Shown piece after piece: positions 17,305 to 25,962 of a DNA stretch of 64,000 nucleotides (its first letter is position 1; every line of letters begins with the position of its first letter). This DNA comes from Rhizohabitans arisaemae (GTDB lineage: Bacteria > Actinomycetota > Actinomycetes > Streptosporangiales > Streptosporangiaceae). The DNA lies in NCBI RefSeq assembly GCF_025996515.1, contig NZ_BLRH01000060.1:310001-374000 (forward strand). The letters are read 5' to 3'. The position numbers and the translations under genes are program-made. The notes beneath the pieces are model-generated. The model saw only the letters and a list, made by a program, of their open reading frames with translations, was not told where the DNA came from and made no database searches.

Positions 17305-18591
17305 TCACCCCGCCGTGATGCGGTCGATCACCAGGGGCAGCTGGTCGGGACTGCTCGACGGGCCCACTTCGCAGGCACCCTCGAGCGTGCGCAGGGCCCG
17401 GTCGAACCTGGCCGTCTCGTCGGTGTGCAGGGTCATGAGCGGCTGGCCTTTGCGGACGACGTCGCCGACCGTGACGTGCAGGGTGATCCCGGCGCCGAAG
17501 GAGACCGGGTCCTCCTTCCTGGCCCGCCCGGCGCCGAGCCGCCACGCCGCCACCCCGACGGCGAGCGCGTCCAGCTTGGTCACCACCCCGGAGCCCGGCA
17601 CGGTGAGCGTCATGCTCTCGGCCGCCCGGGGCAGCGGGGCGTCCGGATCCCCGCCTTGGGCGCCGATCATGCGGCGCCAGACGTCCATCGCCGATCCGTC
17701 GGCCAGCGCGTCGGCGGGGTCCTTGCCGTCCGTCCCGGCCAGCTCCAGCATCTCCCGTGCCAGCCGCACGGTCAGTTCGACGACGTCGCGGGGGCCGCCG
17801 CCGGCGAGCACCTCGACGGCCTCGGTCACCTCCAGCGCGTTGCCGACCGCCCGGCCGAGGGGGCGGTCCATGGCGGTGAGCAGCGCGACGGTGCGCACCC
17901 CGTGGTCGACGCCGATCGCCACCATGGTCTCGGCGAGTTCCCGGGCCCGGCCGATCGTCTTCATGAAGGCGCCCGACCCCACCTTGACGTCGAGGACGAG
18001 CGATCCGGTCCCCTCGGCGATCTTCTTCGACATGATCGACGACGCGATGAGCGGGATCGACTCCACGGTCCCGGTGACGTCGCGGAGCGCGTAGAGCCGC
18101 CGGTCCGCGGGGGCGAGCCCGGAGCCCGCCGCGCAGATCACCGCACCGACGGAGTCCAGGACGCCGAACATCTCCCGGTTGCTCAGCGCGGCCCGCCAGC
18201 CGGGGATGGACTCGAGTTTGTCCAGGGTTCCGCCGGTGTGACCGAGCCCTCGGCCGGAGAGCTGCGGCACGGCCACCCCGCAGGCGGCGACCAGCGGCGT
18301 GAGCGGAAGAGTGATCTTGTCGCCCACGCCGCCGGTGGAGTGCTTGTCCGCGGTCTGCCGATCCAGGGCGGACCAGTCCATCCGCTCACCGGACGCGATC
18401 ATCGCCTCCGTCCACTCGCCGATCTCGCGGCGGGTCATCCCGTTGAGGAGGATCGCCATGGCGAGGGAGGACATCTGTTCCTCGGCGACGACGCCCCGGG
18501 TGTAGGCGTCGATCACCCAGTCGATCTGGGCGCGGGACAGCTCGCCGCCGTCCCGCTTGGTGACGATGACGTCGATCGCATCGAAGCTCAT
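17305..18591 (-). CDS. deoA: Thymidine/pyrimidine-nucleoside phosphorylase
   Basis: A 428-residue protein of the NP-II family with the signature SGRGLGHTGGTLDKLESI, the phosphate motif KHSTGGVGDK and the C-terminal alpha/beta hammerhead. It splits thymidine or uridine with phosphate. ATG 18591 is chosen over 18600 because TTAGAT on the minus strand (18599-18604) lies 7 bases upstream, as in a leaderless mRNA. In many actinobacteria cdd-deoA-add form one run; here an MFS/MarR pair lies between cdd and deoA, so deoA probably has its own promoter. Confidence 0.94.
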   Translation of the reverse strand: MSFDAIDVIVTKRDGGELSRAQIDWVIDAYTRGVVAEEQMSSLAMAILLNGMTRREIGEWTEAMIASGERMDWSALDRQTADKHSTGGVGDKITLPLTPLVAACGVAVPQLSGRGLGHTGGTLDKLESIPGWRAALSNREMFGVLDSVGAVICAAGSGLAPADRRLYALRDVTGTVESIPLIASSIMSKKIAEGTGSLVLDVKVGSGAFMKTIGRARELAETMVAIGVDHGVRTVALLTAMDRPLGRAVGNALEVTEAVEVLAGGGPRDVVELTVRLAREMLELAGTDGKDPADALADGSAMDVWRRMIGAQGGDPDAPLPRAAESMTLTVPGSGVVTKLDALAVGVAAWRLGAGRARKEDPVSFGAGITLHVTVGDVVRKGQPLMTLHTDETARFDRALRTLEGACEVGPSSSPDQLPLVIDRITAG

Positions 18592-18620
18592 GCCAGCCAT
18601 CTAACCAACAATGTCCAGAG

Positions 18621-20048
18621 TCATACGGTTTCCAGGGTCTCCTTCGGTTCAGGCTGCCCCGGAGCCTGCCTCCTGGCCCGGAGGCCGAAGAGCGACACGA
18701 CGAGGGCGACGACCCCGAATCCCGTCACCACCAGCAAGGCGGGCCGGAGCGCGTCCGGGTCGAAGGTCTGCCCGTTCGCGGTCAGCACCACCGTGATGAC
18801 GGCGAGGATCACCGCGCCGCCGAGCTGGATCGAGGTGTTCACCAACCCCGCGGCCAGGCCCTGCTCCTCGTCGTCGACGCCCGCGGTGGCCTGGACGTTC
18901 AACGAGGTGAAGCTGAGCGCGAACGCGGCCCCCAGCAGCACCATGCCGGGCAGGATCACCCAGAGGATGTGCCCCGCCGAGTCCATGCGCAGGAACAGCA
19001 GATACCCGGTGAGCAGGGCGACGGCGCCGACGGCGACCAGGCGAGAGGTCCCGTACCGGTCCACCACCGCGCCCATCTTGGTGGAGGTGAGCGCGACGAT
19101 GACGCCTGAGGGCAGGAAGGCGAGAGCGGTTTCGAGCGCCGACCAGCCGAGGCCGATCTGCAGATACTGCATCACGACGAACTGGAAACTCACATAGGAG
19201 CCGAACAGCACGAACACCCCGATGTTGGCCCGAGCGACCGGGCCCGAGCGGAGAATCCCCAATCTGACCAGCGGGTACGGCTTACGCGTCTCGATCCGCA
19301 GGAAGGCGGCGAGCAGCAGCACCGCGGCGAGGAGGACGAGGACGGTCCGCGGGGACGTCCAGCCGGCTTCGGGGGCCTCCACGACGCCGAAGACGAGCAG
19401 AAGCATGGCCCCGGTCCCGGTGACGGCGCCGGCCAGGTCGTATCCCTGCCGCCCGCGCTCCTGCGGCGTACGCGGAACGAACTTGATCGCCGCCAGGAGC
19501 ACCAGGAGGGCCGCCGGGCCGGGCATCAGGAAGGTCCACCGCCAGCCGACCTCGGTGAGGAGTCCGGACAGCACCAGGCCAAGGGAGAATCCGCTGGCCG
19601 CGGTGGCGGCGAAGATCGACATGGCCCGGTTGCGCGCCGGGCCTTCGGCGAAGGTCGTGGTGAGGATGGACAGGGCGGCGGGTGCGGTGAAGGCGGCGCT
19701 CACCCCTTTGACGAAACGCGCCGCGATGAGCAGCCCGCCGTCGCTCACCAGCCCGCCGAGGAGGGAGGCGCCGGAGAAGACGGCGAGGGCGACGATGAGG
19801 ACCCGCCTGCGCCCGAGCAGGTCGGCGGCCCGGCCCCCGAGTAGCAGCAGGCCGCCGTACCCGAGCACGTAGCCGCTGACGACCCATTGCAGTTCCGAGG
19901 TCGTCAGGCCGAGCTCGTCCCGGATGGAGGGCAGCGCGACACCCACCATCGAGACGTCGAGGGCGTCGAGGAACACCACGGCGCAGACGACCAGGAGGGT
20001 GGCCCAGAGCCGTCCGTTCCAGCGCTCGGTATCCGCTGTAGAAGTCAT
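18621..20048 (-). CDS. MFS drug efflux transporter (DHA2-like, 14 TM)
   Basis: A 475-residue integral membrane protein with about 14 hydrophobic helices. It has the motif C-type region of drug/proton antiporters, an LDVSMVGVALPSI segment in helix 1 (D1 motif) and the GRRADLLGRRR-type loop 2-3 motif (GGRAADLLGRRRVL). It likely exports a small toxic molecule. It is divergent from a MarR regulator; two MarR-type operators lie between them, one overlapping the TAATCT -10 (20057-20062, minus strand) that sits 8 bases before this ATG. The start at 20048 excludes an out-of-place His-rich extension. Confidence 0.88.
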   Translation of the reverse strand: MTSTADTERWNGRLWATLLVVCAVVFLDALDVSMVGVALPSIRDELGLTTSELQWVVSGYVLGYGGLLLLGGRAADLLGRRRVLIVALAVFSGASLLGGLVSDGGLLIAARFVKGVSAAFTAPAALSILTTTFAEGPARNRAMSIFAATAASGFSLGLVLSGLLTEVGWRWTFLMPGPAALLVLLAAIKFVPRTPQERGRQGYDLAGAVTGTGAMLLLVFGVVEAPEAGWTSPRTVLVLLAAVLLLAAFLRIETRKPYPLVRLGILRSGPVARANIGVFVLFGSYVSFQFVVMQYLQIGLGWSALETALAFLPSGVIVALTSTKMGAVVDRYGTSRLVAVGAVALLTGYLLFLRMDSAGHILWVILPGMVLLGAAFALSFTSLNVQATAGVDDEEQGLAAGLVNTSIQLGGAVILAVITVVLTANGQTFDPDALRPALLVVTGFGVVALVVSLFGLRARRQAPGQPEPKETLETV

Positions 20049-20058
20049 GTGCGCCAAG

Positions 20059-20110
20059 ATTACATGCACATGCATTAGATGCATAGCAATTTAATGCAGA
20101 TGCATTAAAT
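20059..20110. promoter_or_regulatory. Two 22-bp MarR-type operators in the divergent marR/MFS promoter
   Basis: Site O2 (20089-20110) is a perfect palindrome: ATTTAATGCA, two bases, then its reverse complement. Site O1 (20059-20080) matches O2 at 18 of 22 positions and keeps the ATGCA-N2-TGCAT core. The centres are 30 bp apart, about three helical turns. O1 overlaps the transporter -10 and O2 covers the region where the marR -35 should lie, so a single repressor could shut both genes. Confidence 0.8.
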
Positions 20111-20135
20111 CCCCGCCATGGCTATAATCCGCCCT

Positions 20136-20555
20136 GTGACCGAAGAAGACCTCGTGAGAACGTGGCGTTCGATGCACTGCAGACACGCGATGATCTGGGC
20201 TTCGCTGGAGCGCACGCTCCAGGACCGGCACAACGTCGGCGCGAGCGAGTACGAGGTGCTCGATCGGCTCGCCGAAGCGACGCACGGCAAGCTCCGGGTT
20301 CAGGAGCTCGCCGACGCGGTCTGCCTCAGCCAGAGCGCGCTGTCCCGCCTGATCGCCCGGTTGGAGAGCGCAGGGCTGGTCGTCCGGGCGATGTGCGACA
20401 TGGACCGCCGCGGAATCTTCGTGGAGATGACCGGCGAAGGCCGAAGCCGGCACGCCGAGGCCCGCTCCACGCACCTGGCGGTCCTCGGCGAGATGCTCAC
20501 CGATCAGTGGGTCGTGCCGCCGAGCCTGTCCAAGTCGGCGGGACCGAAGGCGTAG
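20136..20555 (+). CDS. MarR-family transcriptional regulator
   Basis: A 139-residue winged-helix protein with the MarR recognition-helix pattern (LADAVCLSQSALSRLIARLE) and the wing (CDMDRRGIFVEMTGEG). It probably represses itself and the divergent MFS gene, releasing DNA when a ligand binds. GTG 20136 is preceded at 7 bases by a consensus TATAAT (20123-20128), so the mRNA is likely leaderless; ATG 20118 would include the -10 in the gene. Its 3' end overlaps the convergent cdd gene by 52 bases. Confidence 0.88.
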   Translation: MTEEDLVRTWRSMHCRHAMIWASLERTLQDRHNVGASEYEVLDRLAEATHGKLRVQELADAVCLSQSALSRLIARLESAGLVVRAMCDMDRRGIFVEMTGEGRSRHAEARSTHLAVLGEMLTDQWVVPPSLSKSAGPKA

Positions 20556-20908
20556 GGCAGCAACTCCGCCATCCGCACCGGCCCCTGCGGCGTGTCGACC
20601 AGAAGCTCGGGGCCGCCGTGTTCGAAGAGCAACTGACGGCATCGGCCGCAGGGGGCGAGCAGCTCCCCGTTCCCGTCCACGCAGGTGAACGCGGTCAGCC
20701 GACCGCCCCCCGAGGAGTGCAGCGCCGAGACCAGCCCGCACTCGGCGCACAGGCCGAGGCCGTACGAGGCGTTCTCCACGTTGCACCCGACCACCACCCG
20801 GCCGTCGTCCACCAGGGCGGCGGCGCCGACGGGGAAGCGGGAGTACGGCGCGTACGCGCGCAGCATCGCGGTACGGGCCTGCGCCCGCAACCCCGTCCAG
20901 TCGATCAC
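20504..20908 (-). CDS. cdd: Cytidine deaminase
   Basis: A 134-residue homotetrameric-type cytidine deaminase. The zinc site is complete: NVENASYGLGLCAECG contributes the catalytic Glu and first Cys ligand, and PCGRCRQ the other two. It converts (deoxy)cytidine to (deoxy)uridine. The start GTG overlaps the stop of the ABC permease gene (20905-20908), so salvage of cytidine is coupled to nucleoside uptake. It would be the last gene of the importer operon. Confidence 0.95.
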   Translation of the reverse strand: MIDWTGLRAQARTAMLRAYAPYSRFPVGAAALVDDGRVVVGCNVENASYGLGLCAECGLVSALHSSGGGRLTAFTCVDGNGELLAPCGRCRQLLFEHGGPELLVDTPQGPVRMAELLPYAFGPADLDRLGGTTH

Positions 20909-22176
20909 GTGGATTCACCTCGCCGGTAGGGCAAGCCGACCGACGCGGGCATGCGCAGCCGCTGCGAGGCGAAGGCGAGCACGAGCAGCGTCACCAGGTG
21001 CGGGGTGAACTGGGTGAACTGCTCCGGCACGGTGTCGGTGACCGCGTAGACGACGAAGACGAGCGCGGCGCCGACGGCGGTGACGACCGCAGCCCGGATC
21101 CGGCTCTGCCGGACCAGCTGATAGATCGCGATGCCGACGAGCAGAATCGAGACGAGCAGCAGCAGGGCGTGCACCGACGTGCCGCCCTGCCGCAGCTGGA
21201 GCGCGTCGGTGTACCCGAAGAGGGTGGAGCCGGCGGCGAGACCGCCCGGCCGCCAGTTTCCGAAGATCATGGCGGCGAGGCCGATGTAGCCGCGGCCGCC
21301 GGTCTGGTCCTCCCGGTAGATCCCCGCCGCGACGATCGCCAGGAACGCCCCGCCGAGTCCGGCGAACGCCCCGGAGACCACGACGGCGATGTACTTGTAG
21401 GAGTAGACGTTGACGCCGAGCGACTCCGCCGCGACCGGCCGTTCGCCGCAGGAGCGGAGCCGGAGACCGAAGGCCGTACGCCACAGGATCCAGAAGGTCA
21501 GCGGCACCAGCAGGATCGCCAGCAGCGTGAAGGGTGAGACGTTCTGGGTGAGCCCCAGCAGGACGTTGGCGAAGTCGGAGATGAGGAACCACTCCTTCTC
21601 CCCCAGCGCCCGCAACGGCGTTCCGATCCACGGCAGGCTCACCGGGTCGATCTGCGGAATCTGCGGGGACTGGGTCTCCCCGCCGCCCTGCATCTCCGTG
21701 AAGATCACTCTGGACAGGTATTTCACCACGCCGAACGCGACGATGTTGATCGCCACACCGGAGATGATGTGGTCGACTCCGAAGGTGACCGTGGCGAGCG
21801 CGTGGAGCAGACCGCCGATCGCGCCGCCCAGGGCGCCCGCGACCACCCCCGCCCAGGGGTTCCCGAAGGCCACCCCGGCCCAGGCGCCGAACCAGGTGCC
21901 GAGGATCATCATGCCTTCGAGGCCGATGTTGACGATGCCCGCCCGCTCCGCCCAGAGGCCGCCGAGGCCGGCGAGCCCGATGGGGACGGCCGCGCGGACC
22001 GCCGCGTTGACCGCGCCCTCGGAGGTGAGGTCGTCCGCCCCGGTCGCCACCCGTACCACGGCGAGCAAAACGATCAGCCCGGCCAGGCCGATCAGGATCC
22101 ACGGCCAGGTCAGCCTGGTCCGGCGGGCCGGGGGTGTCTGCAGCGGAACACTCGCGGTGACTCCTGTGACGCTCAT
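20905..22176 (-). CDS. Nucleoside ABC transporter permease (second)
   Basis: A 423-residue permease of the branched-chain/ribose-type fold with about 10 membrane helices and a long hydrophilic insertion (MQGGGETQSPQIPQ). It has an N-terminal cytoplasmic extension of about 25 residues. In BMP-family nucleoside importers two unequal permeases form the channel, and this is the YufQ-type partner. It follows the other permease by 7 bases and overlaps cdd by 4. Confidence 0.9.
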   Translation of the reverse strand: MSVTGVTASVPLQTPPARRTRLTWPWILIGLAGLIVLLAVVRVATGADDLTSEGAVNAAVRAAVPIGLAGLGGLWAERAGIVNIGLEGMMILGTWFGAWAGVAFGNPWAGVVAGALGGAIGGLLHALATVTFGVDHIISGVAINIVAFGVVKYLSRVIFTEMQGGGETQSPQIPQIDPVSLPWIGTPLRALGEKEWFLISDFANVLLGLTQNVSPFTLLAILLVPLTFWILWRTAFGLRLRSCGERPVAAESLGVNVYSYKYIAVVVSGAFAGLGGAFLAIVAAGIYREDQTGGRGYIGLAAMIFGNWRPGGLAAGSTLFGYTDALQLRQGGTSVHALLLLVSILLVGIAIYQLVRQSRIRAAVVTAVGAALVFVVYAVTDTVPEQFTQFTPHLVTLLVLAFASQRLRMPASVGLPYRRGEST

Positions 22177-22183
22177 CGCTCCC

Positions 22184-23293
22184 TCACCCCTTGACCGGTT
22201 CCGCGGTGGCGGCCAGCTCCTGGCCGACCCGGCGCTGCTCGGCTGACTTGCGGTACCTGCGGACCAGCTCGTAGGCGACGACCACGGAGAGCACGATCAC
22301 GCCCTGCATGATGATCACGATCTCCTTGGAGATCTGGTGGACGTCGAGGATGCTCGCGGAGTTGGTCAGGAAGCTCCACAGCAGCGCGCCGAAGGCGATG
22401 CCGAGGGGGTTGTTCCGCCCCAGCAGGGCGATCGCGATACCGGTGAAGCCGAGTCCGGTGGGAAAGTCCAGGCTGTAGGAGTAGGACGCGCCGAGCAGCT
22501 GCGGCATGCCGACCAGCCCGGCGACCGCGCCGGAGAGCACCATGGTTCCCACGATCATCTTCTTGACGTTGACGCCGCTGGCCACCGCCGCGCTCTCCGA
22601 ACGCCCGGTCGCCCGCAGGTCGAAGCCGAACCGGGTGCTGTTCAGCATGAAGTGGAAGCCGATGCCCGCCAGTGCCGCGACGACGACGAACCCGTAGACC
22701 TTCACCTCGGTCCCGGCGATCAGATGCAGCCCCGGCACCTGGCCGGAGGGCCCGATCGGCTTGGTCCCGATGTTGTTGCTGCCCGACACCGCGACGGCCA
22801 GCCGGTCGGTGTGCAGGAGCCAGGCGCCCAGACCCGTCGCGATGACGTTCAGCATGATCGTGGAGATGACCTCGCTCACCCCCCGGGTCGCCTTGAGCAG
22901 GCCGGCGAGGCCGGCCCAGCAGGCGCCCACCAGGACGGCGACCAGGACGGTGAGGGTCACGTGCAGCGGCGCCGGGAGGGTGACGGCACCGCCGACCGCC
23001 GCGGCGATCAGCGCGGCCAGCCGGTACTGGCCGTCCACCCCGATGTTGAACAGGTTCATTCTGAACCCGATGGCGACCGCGAGCGCCGAGAAGTAGTAGG
23101 TGGTCGCCAGGTTGAGGGTGAGCACCATGGTCCGCGGCTGGAAACCGTAATCGACCATGTAGCCGAAGGTCTCCAGCGGTTCGTCGCCGGAGACGAGCAG
23201 CACCACCGTGGTGATGCCGACCGCGAGCACGATCGCGAGCACGGGGGCGACCAGGGTCAAGGCCGCCGAACGGACGTTGAAACGGGAGATCAT
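22184..23293 (-). CDS. Nucleoside ABC transporter permease (first)
   Basis: A 369-residue multi-helix permease (YufP type). It has the conserved cytoplasmic EAA-like loop FDLRATGRSESAAVASG and the FNIGVDGQ segment typical of this importer class. The ATG at 23293 overlaps the ATPase stop codon (ATGA), so the two are translationally coupled. Together with the second permease it forms the membrane channel for nucleosides. Confidence 0.9.
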   Translation of the reverse strand: MISRFNVRSAALTLVAPVLAIVLAVGITTVVLLVSGDEPLETFGYMVDYGFQPRTMVLTLNLATTYYFSALAVAIGFRMNLFNIGVDGQYRLAALIAAAVGGAVTLPAPLHVTLTVLVAVLVGACWAGLAGLLKATRGVSEVISTIMLNVIATGLGAWLLHTDRLAVAVSGSNNIGTKPIGPSGQVPGLHLIAGTEVKVYGFVVVAALAGIGFHFMLNSTRFGFDLRATGRSESAAVASGVNVKKMIVGTMVLSGAVAGLVGMPQLLGASYSYSLDFPTGLGFTGIAIALLGRNNPLGIAFGALLWSFLTNSASILDVHQISKEIVIIMQGVIVLSVVVAYELVRRYRKSAEQRRVGQELAATAEPVKG

Positions 23294-24816
23294 GCCTCTC
23301 CCCCGGCTCCGGTCATGGCCGAACCCAGCTCCTCGGGGGTGACGTTGTGGGGGTCCACCGCTCTGACGATCCTTCCGCCGCAGATCACCTTGAGGGTGTC
23401 GGACATACCGATGAGTTCGTCGAGATCGGCGGAGATGAGGAGTACGGCGAGTCCGCGGGCGCGCGCCGCCCGGAGGTGGTCCCAGATCGCGGCTTGGGCG
23501 CCGACGTCGACCCCGCGGGTGGGATGCGAGGCGATCAGCACCACCGGATCGCCGCTCATCTCCCGGCCGACGATCAGCTTCTGCTGGTTCCCGCCGGAGA
23601 GGGCGGACGCGTGCACGTCGATGCCCGGGGTGCGGACGTCGTACTCGTCGACGATTCTCGCGGTGTCCTTGCGGGCGCCCGATCGGTCGATCCAGGGCCC
23701 CTTGGCGTTGGGTTTCTCGGTCTGGTGGCCGAGGATCCGGTTCTCCCAGAGCGGGGCCTCCAGCAGGAGTCCGTGCCGGTGCCGGTCCTCGGGGATGTGA
23801 CCGACGCCGCTCACCCGGCGCCGCCGGGTGGTCCAGCCGGTGATGTCGGTGTCGCTCAGCCGGATCGTCCCGGCGGCCGGGCGAATCCCCATGATCGCTT
23901 CGACGAGCTCGGCCTGGCCGTTGCCCTCGACCCCGGCGATCCCGAGCACCTCGCCCTTGCGGATCTCGAAGGAGACGTCGTCGACGATCGGCCGACCCTC
24001 GGGCGTACGCACGGTCAGGCCCTCGACCGCGAGCGCGACGACGTCGGTGACCGTGGACTCCCGGAGCTCCGGTACGGGCAGTTCGCTGCCGACCATGAGC
24101 TCGGCGAGCCGCCGGGCCGTCGTCTGGCCGGGGTTCACGGTCTCCACGGTGGTGCCGCGGCGGATCACGGTGATCTCGTCCGCGACGGAGAGCACCTCGT
24201 CGAGCTTGTGCGAGATGAACAGGACGGTGTGCCCTTCGCGGACCAGCCCGCGCAGGCTGGCGAAGAGCTCCTCGACCTCCTGCGGGACGAGTACGGCCGT
24301 CGGCTCGTCCAGGATCAGGATCTTGGCTCCGCGGTAGAGCACCTTGAGGATCTCGACCCGCTGCCGGTCGCCGACCCCGAGGCTCTCCACCAGCGAGTCG
24401 GGGTTCACGCCCAGGCCGTAGGCGTCGGAGATCTCGCGGATCCGCTTCCTGGCCGCGGAGAAGTCGATGACCGTACCGGCCTGGCGTGGCTCGCTGCCGA
24501 GGATCACGTTCTCCAGCACGGTGAAGTTGTCGGCGAGCATGAAGTGCTGATGGACCATGCCGATACCCGCGGCGATGGCGTCCGAAGGCGAGCGGAAGGT
24601 CACCGGGGCTCCGTTGATCCGGATCTCCCCTTCGTCCGGCCGCTGCATGCCGTACAGAATCTTCATCAGGGTCGACTTGCCGGCCCCGTTTTCCCCGACG
24701 ACCGCGTGGACGTGGCCACGCTGGACCTTCAGGCAGACGTCGCGGTTGGCGACCACTCCGGGGAAGCGCTTGACGATCCCCTTCAGCTCCACTGCCGGCT
24801 CCGGCGTGGCAGTCAT
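23290..24816 (-). CDS. Nucleoside ABC transporter ATP-binding protein (two NBDs)
   Basis: A 508-residue double ATPase. NBD1 has Walker A GENGAGKST, a signature region ESLGVGDRQRVEIL and Walker B ILILDEPTA. NBD2 has the degenerate GVEGNGQAE in place of Walker A, signature ALSGGNQQK, and VLIASHPTRGVDVG in place of the classical Walker B/DEPT. One active and one degenerate site is usual for sugar/nucleoside importers of this class (RbsA/YufO type). ATG 24816 has GGAAGGGG upstream; GTG 24822 is less well spaced. Confidence 0.92.
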   Translation of the reverse strand: MTATPEPAVELKGIVKRFPGVVANRDVCLKVQRGHVHAVVGENGAGKSTLMKILYGMQRPDEGEIRINGAPVTFRSPSDAIAAGIGMVHQHFMLADNFTVLENVILGSEPRQAGTVIDFSAARKRIREISDAYGLGVNPDSLVESLGVGDRQRVEILKVLYRGAKILILDEPTAVLVPQEVEELFASLRGLVREGHTVLFISHKLDEVLSVADEITVIRRGTTVETVNPGQTTARRLAELMVGSELPVPELRESTVTDVVALAVEGLTVRTPEGRPIVDDVSFEIRKGEVLGIAGVEGNGQAELVEAIMGIRPAAGTIRLSDTDITGWTTRRRRVSGVGHIPEDRHRHGLLLEAPLWENRILGHQTEKPNAKGPWIDRSGARKDTARIVDEYDVRTPGIDVHASALSGGNQQKLIVGREMSGDPVVLIASHPTRGVDVGAQAAIWDHLRAARARGLAVLLISADLDELIGMSDTLKVICGGRIVRAVDPHNVTPEELGSAMTGAGGEA

Positions 24817-24842
24817 CCACATCCCCTTCCCGAGACCTTGCA

Positions 24843-24876
24843 GAAGTCCCCCACACGGTTACGTGTGGGGGACTTC
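24843..24876 (-). terminator. Strong hairpin between the binding-protein gene and the ABC genes
   Basis: A perfect 14-bp stem (GAAGTCCCCCACAC and complement) with a 6-base loop lies 24 bases after the lipoprotein stop and before the ATPase start. In binding-protein operons such a hairpin usually stabilises or partly terminates the message, giving more binding protein than transporter. Confidence 0.8.
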
Positions 24877-24900
24877 CACGTGATCGCCAAGAACGCCAGG

Positions 24901-25962
24901 TCAACCCGTGGTCTTGTCCGGAACCTTGATCTCGCCGCTGATGATCTTCTGCTTCAGCTCGTCGAGCTGGGCCTTGATGTCGTCGACCTTGCCGCCGGTG
25001 ACGGAGTAGTCGACGCCGCCCACCTTGAGGTCGTAGATCGTGGAGCCCGCCGTGACCGAGTTGCTCGCGAAGCCCTTGAGGAAGGTGTAGACCGCCACGT
25101 CGACCTTCTTGAGCATCGAGGTGATGATCACGTCCTTGACGCTCGCGTCGGCGGTGAGCGCCTGGTCGGAGTCGACGCCGATGGCGAAGGCGTTCGCGGC
25201 CTTGGCCGCCGTGAAGACACCGCCGCCGGAGCCGCCCGCAGCCTGGTAGACCACGTCGGCGCCGCCGTCGAACATGCCCTCGGCCGCGGTCTTGCCCTTG
25301 GCCGGGTCGTTGAACCCGGAGAAGTCCGGCGGCTGGGTGAGGTACTTGGTCTGAATCTTGATGTCCGGCTTGATGTGCTTGGCGCCCGCCGCGAAGCCCG
25401 CCTCGAACTTGGCGATCAGCGGGACCTGCACACCGCCCACGAAGCCGATGCTGTTCTTCTTGGACTTGAGCGCCGCGGCCGCACCGACCAGGAACGAACC
25501 CTCATGCTCGGCGAAGAGCAGGTTCGAGATGTTCGGGCCCTTGGCGGCCTCGTCGTCGACGAGGGCGAACTTGACGTTGGGGAACTCCTGCGCGACCTTG
25601 GCCACGGGCTTGGAGTAGGCGAAACCGACGGCGATGACCGGGTTGAAGCCACCCGTGGCGAGCAGCCTGAGCCGCTCCTCCTTCTGCGCCTCGGTCTCAC
25701 CGGGACTCGCCTCAAGCTCGTTCGCGGTGGCGCCGAACTCGGTCTTGGCCTGGTCCAGGCCACGGGCCGCGGCGTCGTTGAACGACTGGTCTCCCCGGCC
25801 GCCGATGTCGTAGGCCAGGCCGATCTTGGCTCCCTGCGGCTTGGCAGGCTGAGACGGGTCGCCCTTGGCGGAGTCCGTGTTCTCTGCGCCCCCACACGCG
25901 CTGGTCGCCAAGGCCCCAGCCAACACAACCGCTGCAAGCCTCAAAAACTGGTCACGGCGCAA
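24901..25962 (-). CDS. BMP-family nucleoside-binding lipoprotein
   Basis: A 353-residue lipoprotein of the Bmp/PnrA family. A short signal peptide has the lipobox ATSAC (Cys23), followed by a periplasmic-binding fold (IGLAYDIGGRGDQSFND at its start, AGFAAGAKH, IGVDSDQ). It captures purine or other nucleosides outside the membrane for the ABC importer encoded next. The TTG start at 25962 is chosen because AAGGAG lies exactly 6 bases upstream and the Arg-rich signal begins there; longer frames upstream lack a ribosome site. TTGCGG/TAACTC with an 18-base spacer at 26052-26081 (minus strand) is a possible promoter giving an 80-base leader. Confidence 0.9.
   Translation of the reverse strand: MRRDQFLRLAAVVLAGALATSACGGAENTDSAKGDPSQPAKPQGAKIGLAYDIGGRGDQSFNDAAARGLDQAKTEFGATANELEASPGETEAQKEERLRLLATGGFNPVIAVGFAYSKPVAKVAQEFPNVKFALVDDEAAKGPNISNLLFAEHEGSFLVGAAAALKSKKNSIGFVGGVQVPLIAKFEAGFAAGAKHIKPDIKIQTKYLTQPPDFSGFNDPAKGKTAAEGMFDGGADVVYQAAGGSGGGVFTAAKAANAFAIGVDSDQALTADASVKDVIITSMLKKVDVAVYTFLKGFASNSVTAGSTIYDLKVGGVDYSVTGGKVDDIKAQLDELKQKIISGEIKVPDKTTG

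Noticed and set aside
23294-24904. Extension of the first permease frame upstream through the ATPase gene
   Set aside because: The permease starts at ATG 23293, coupled to the ATPase stop; the extension is an out-of-frame reading of the ATPase.
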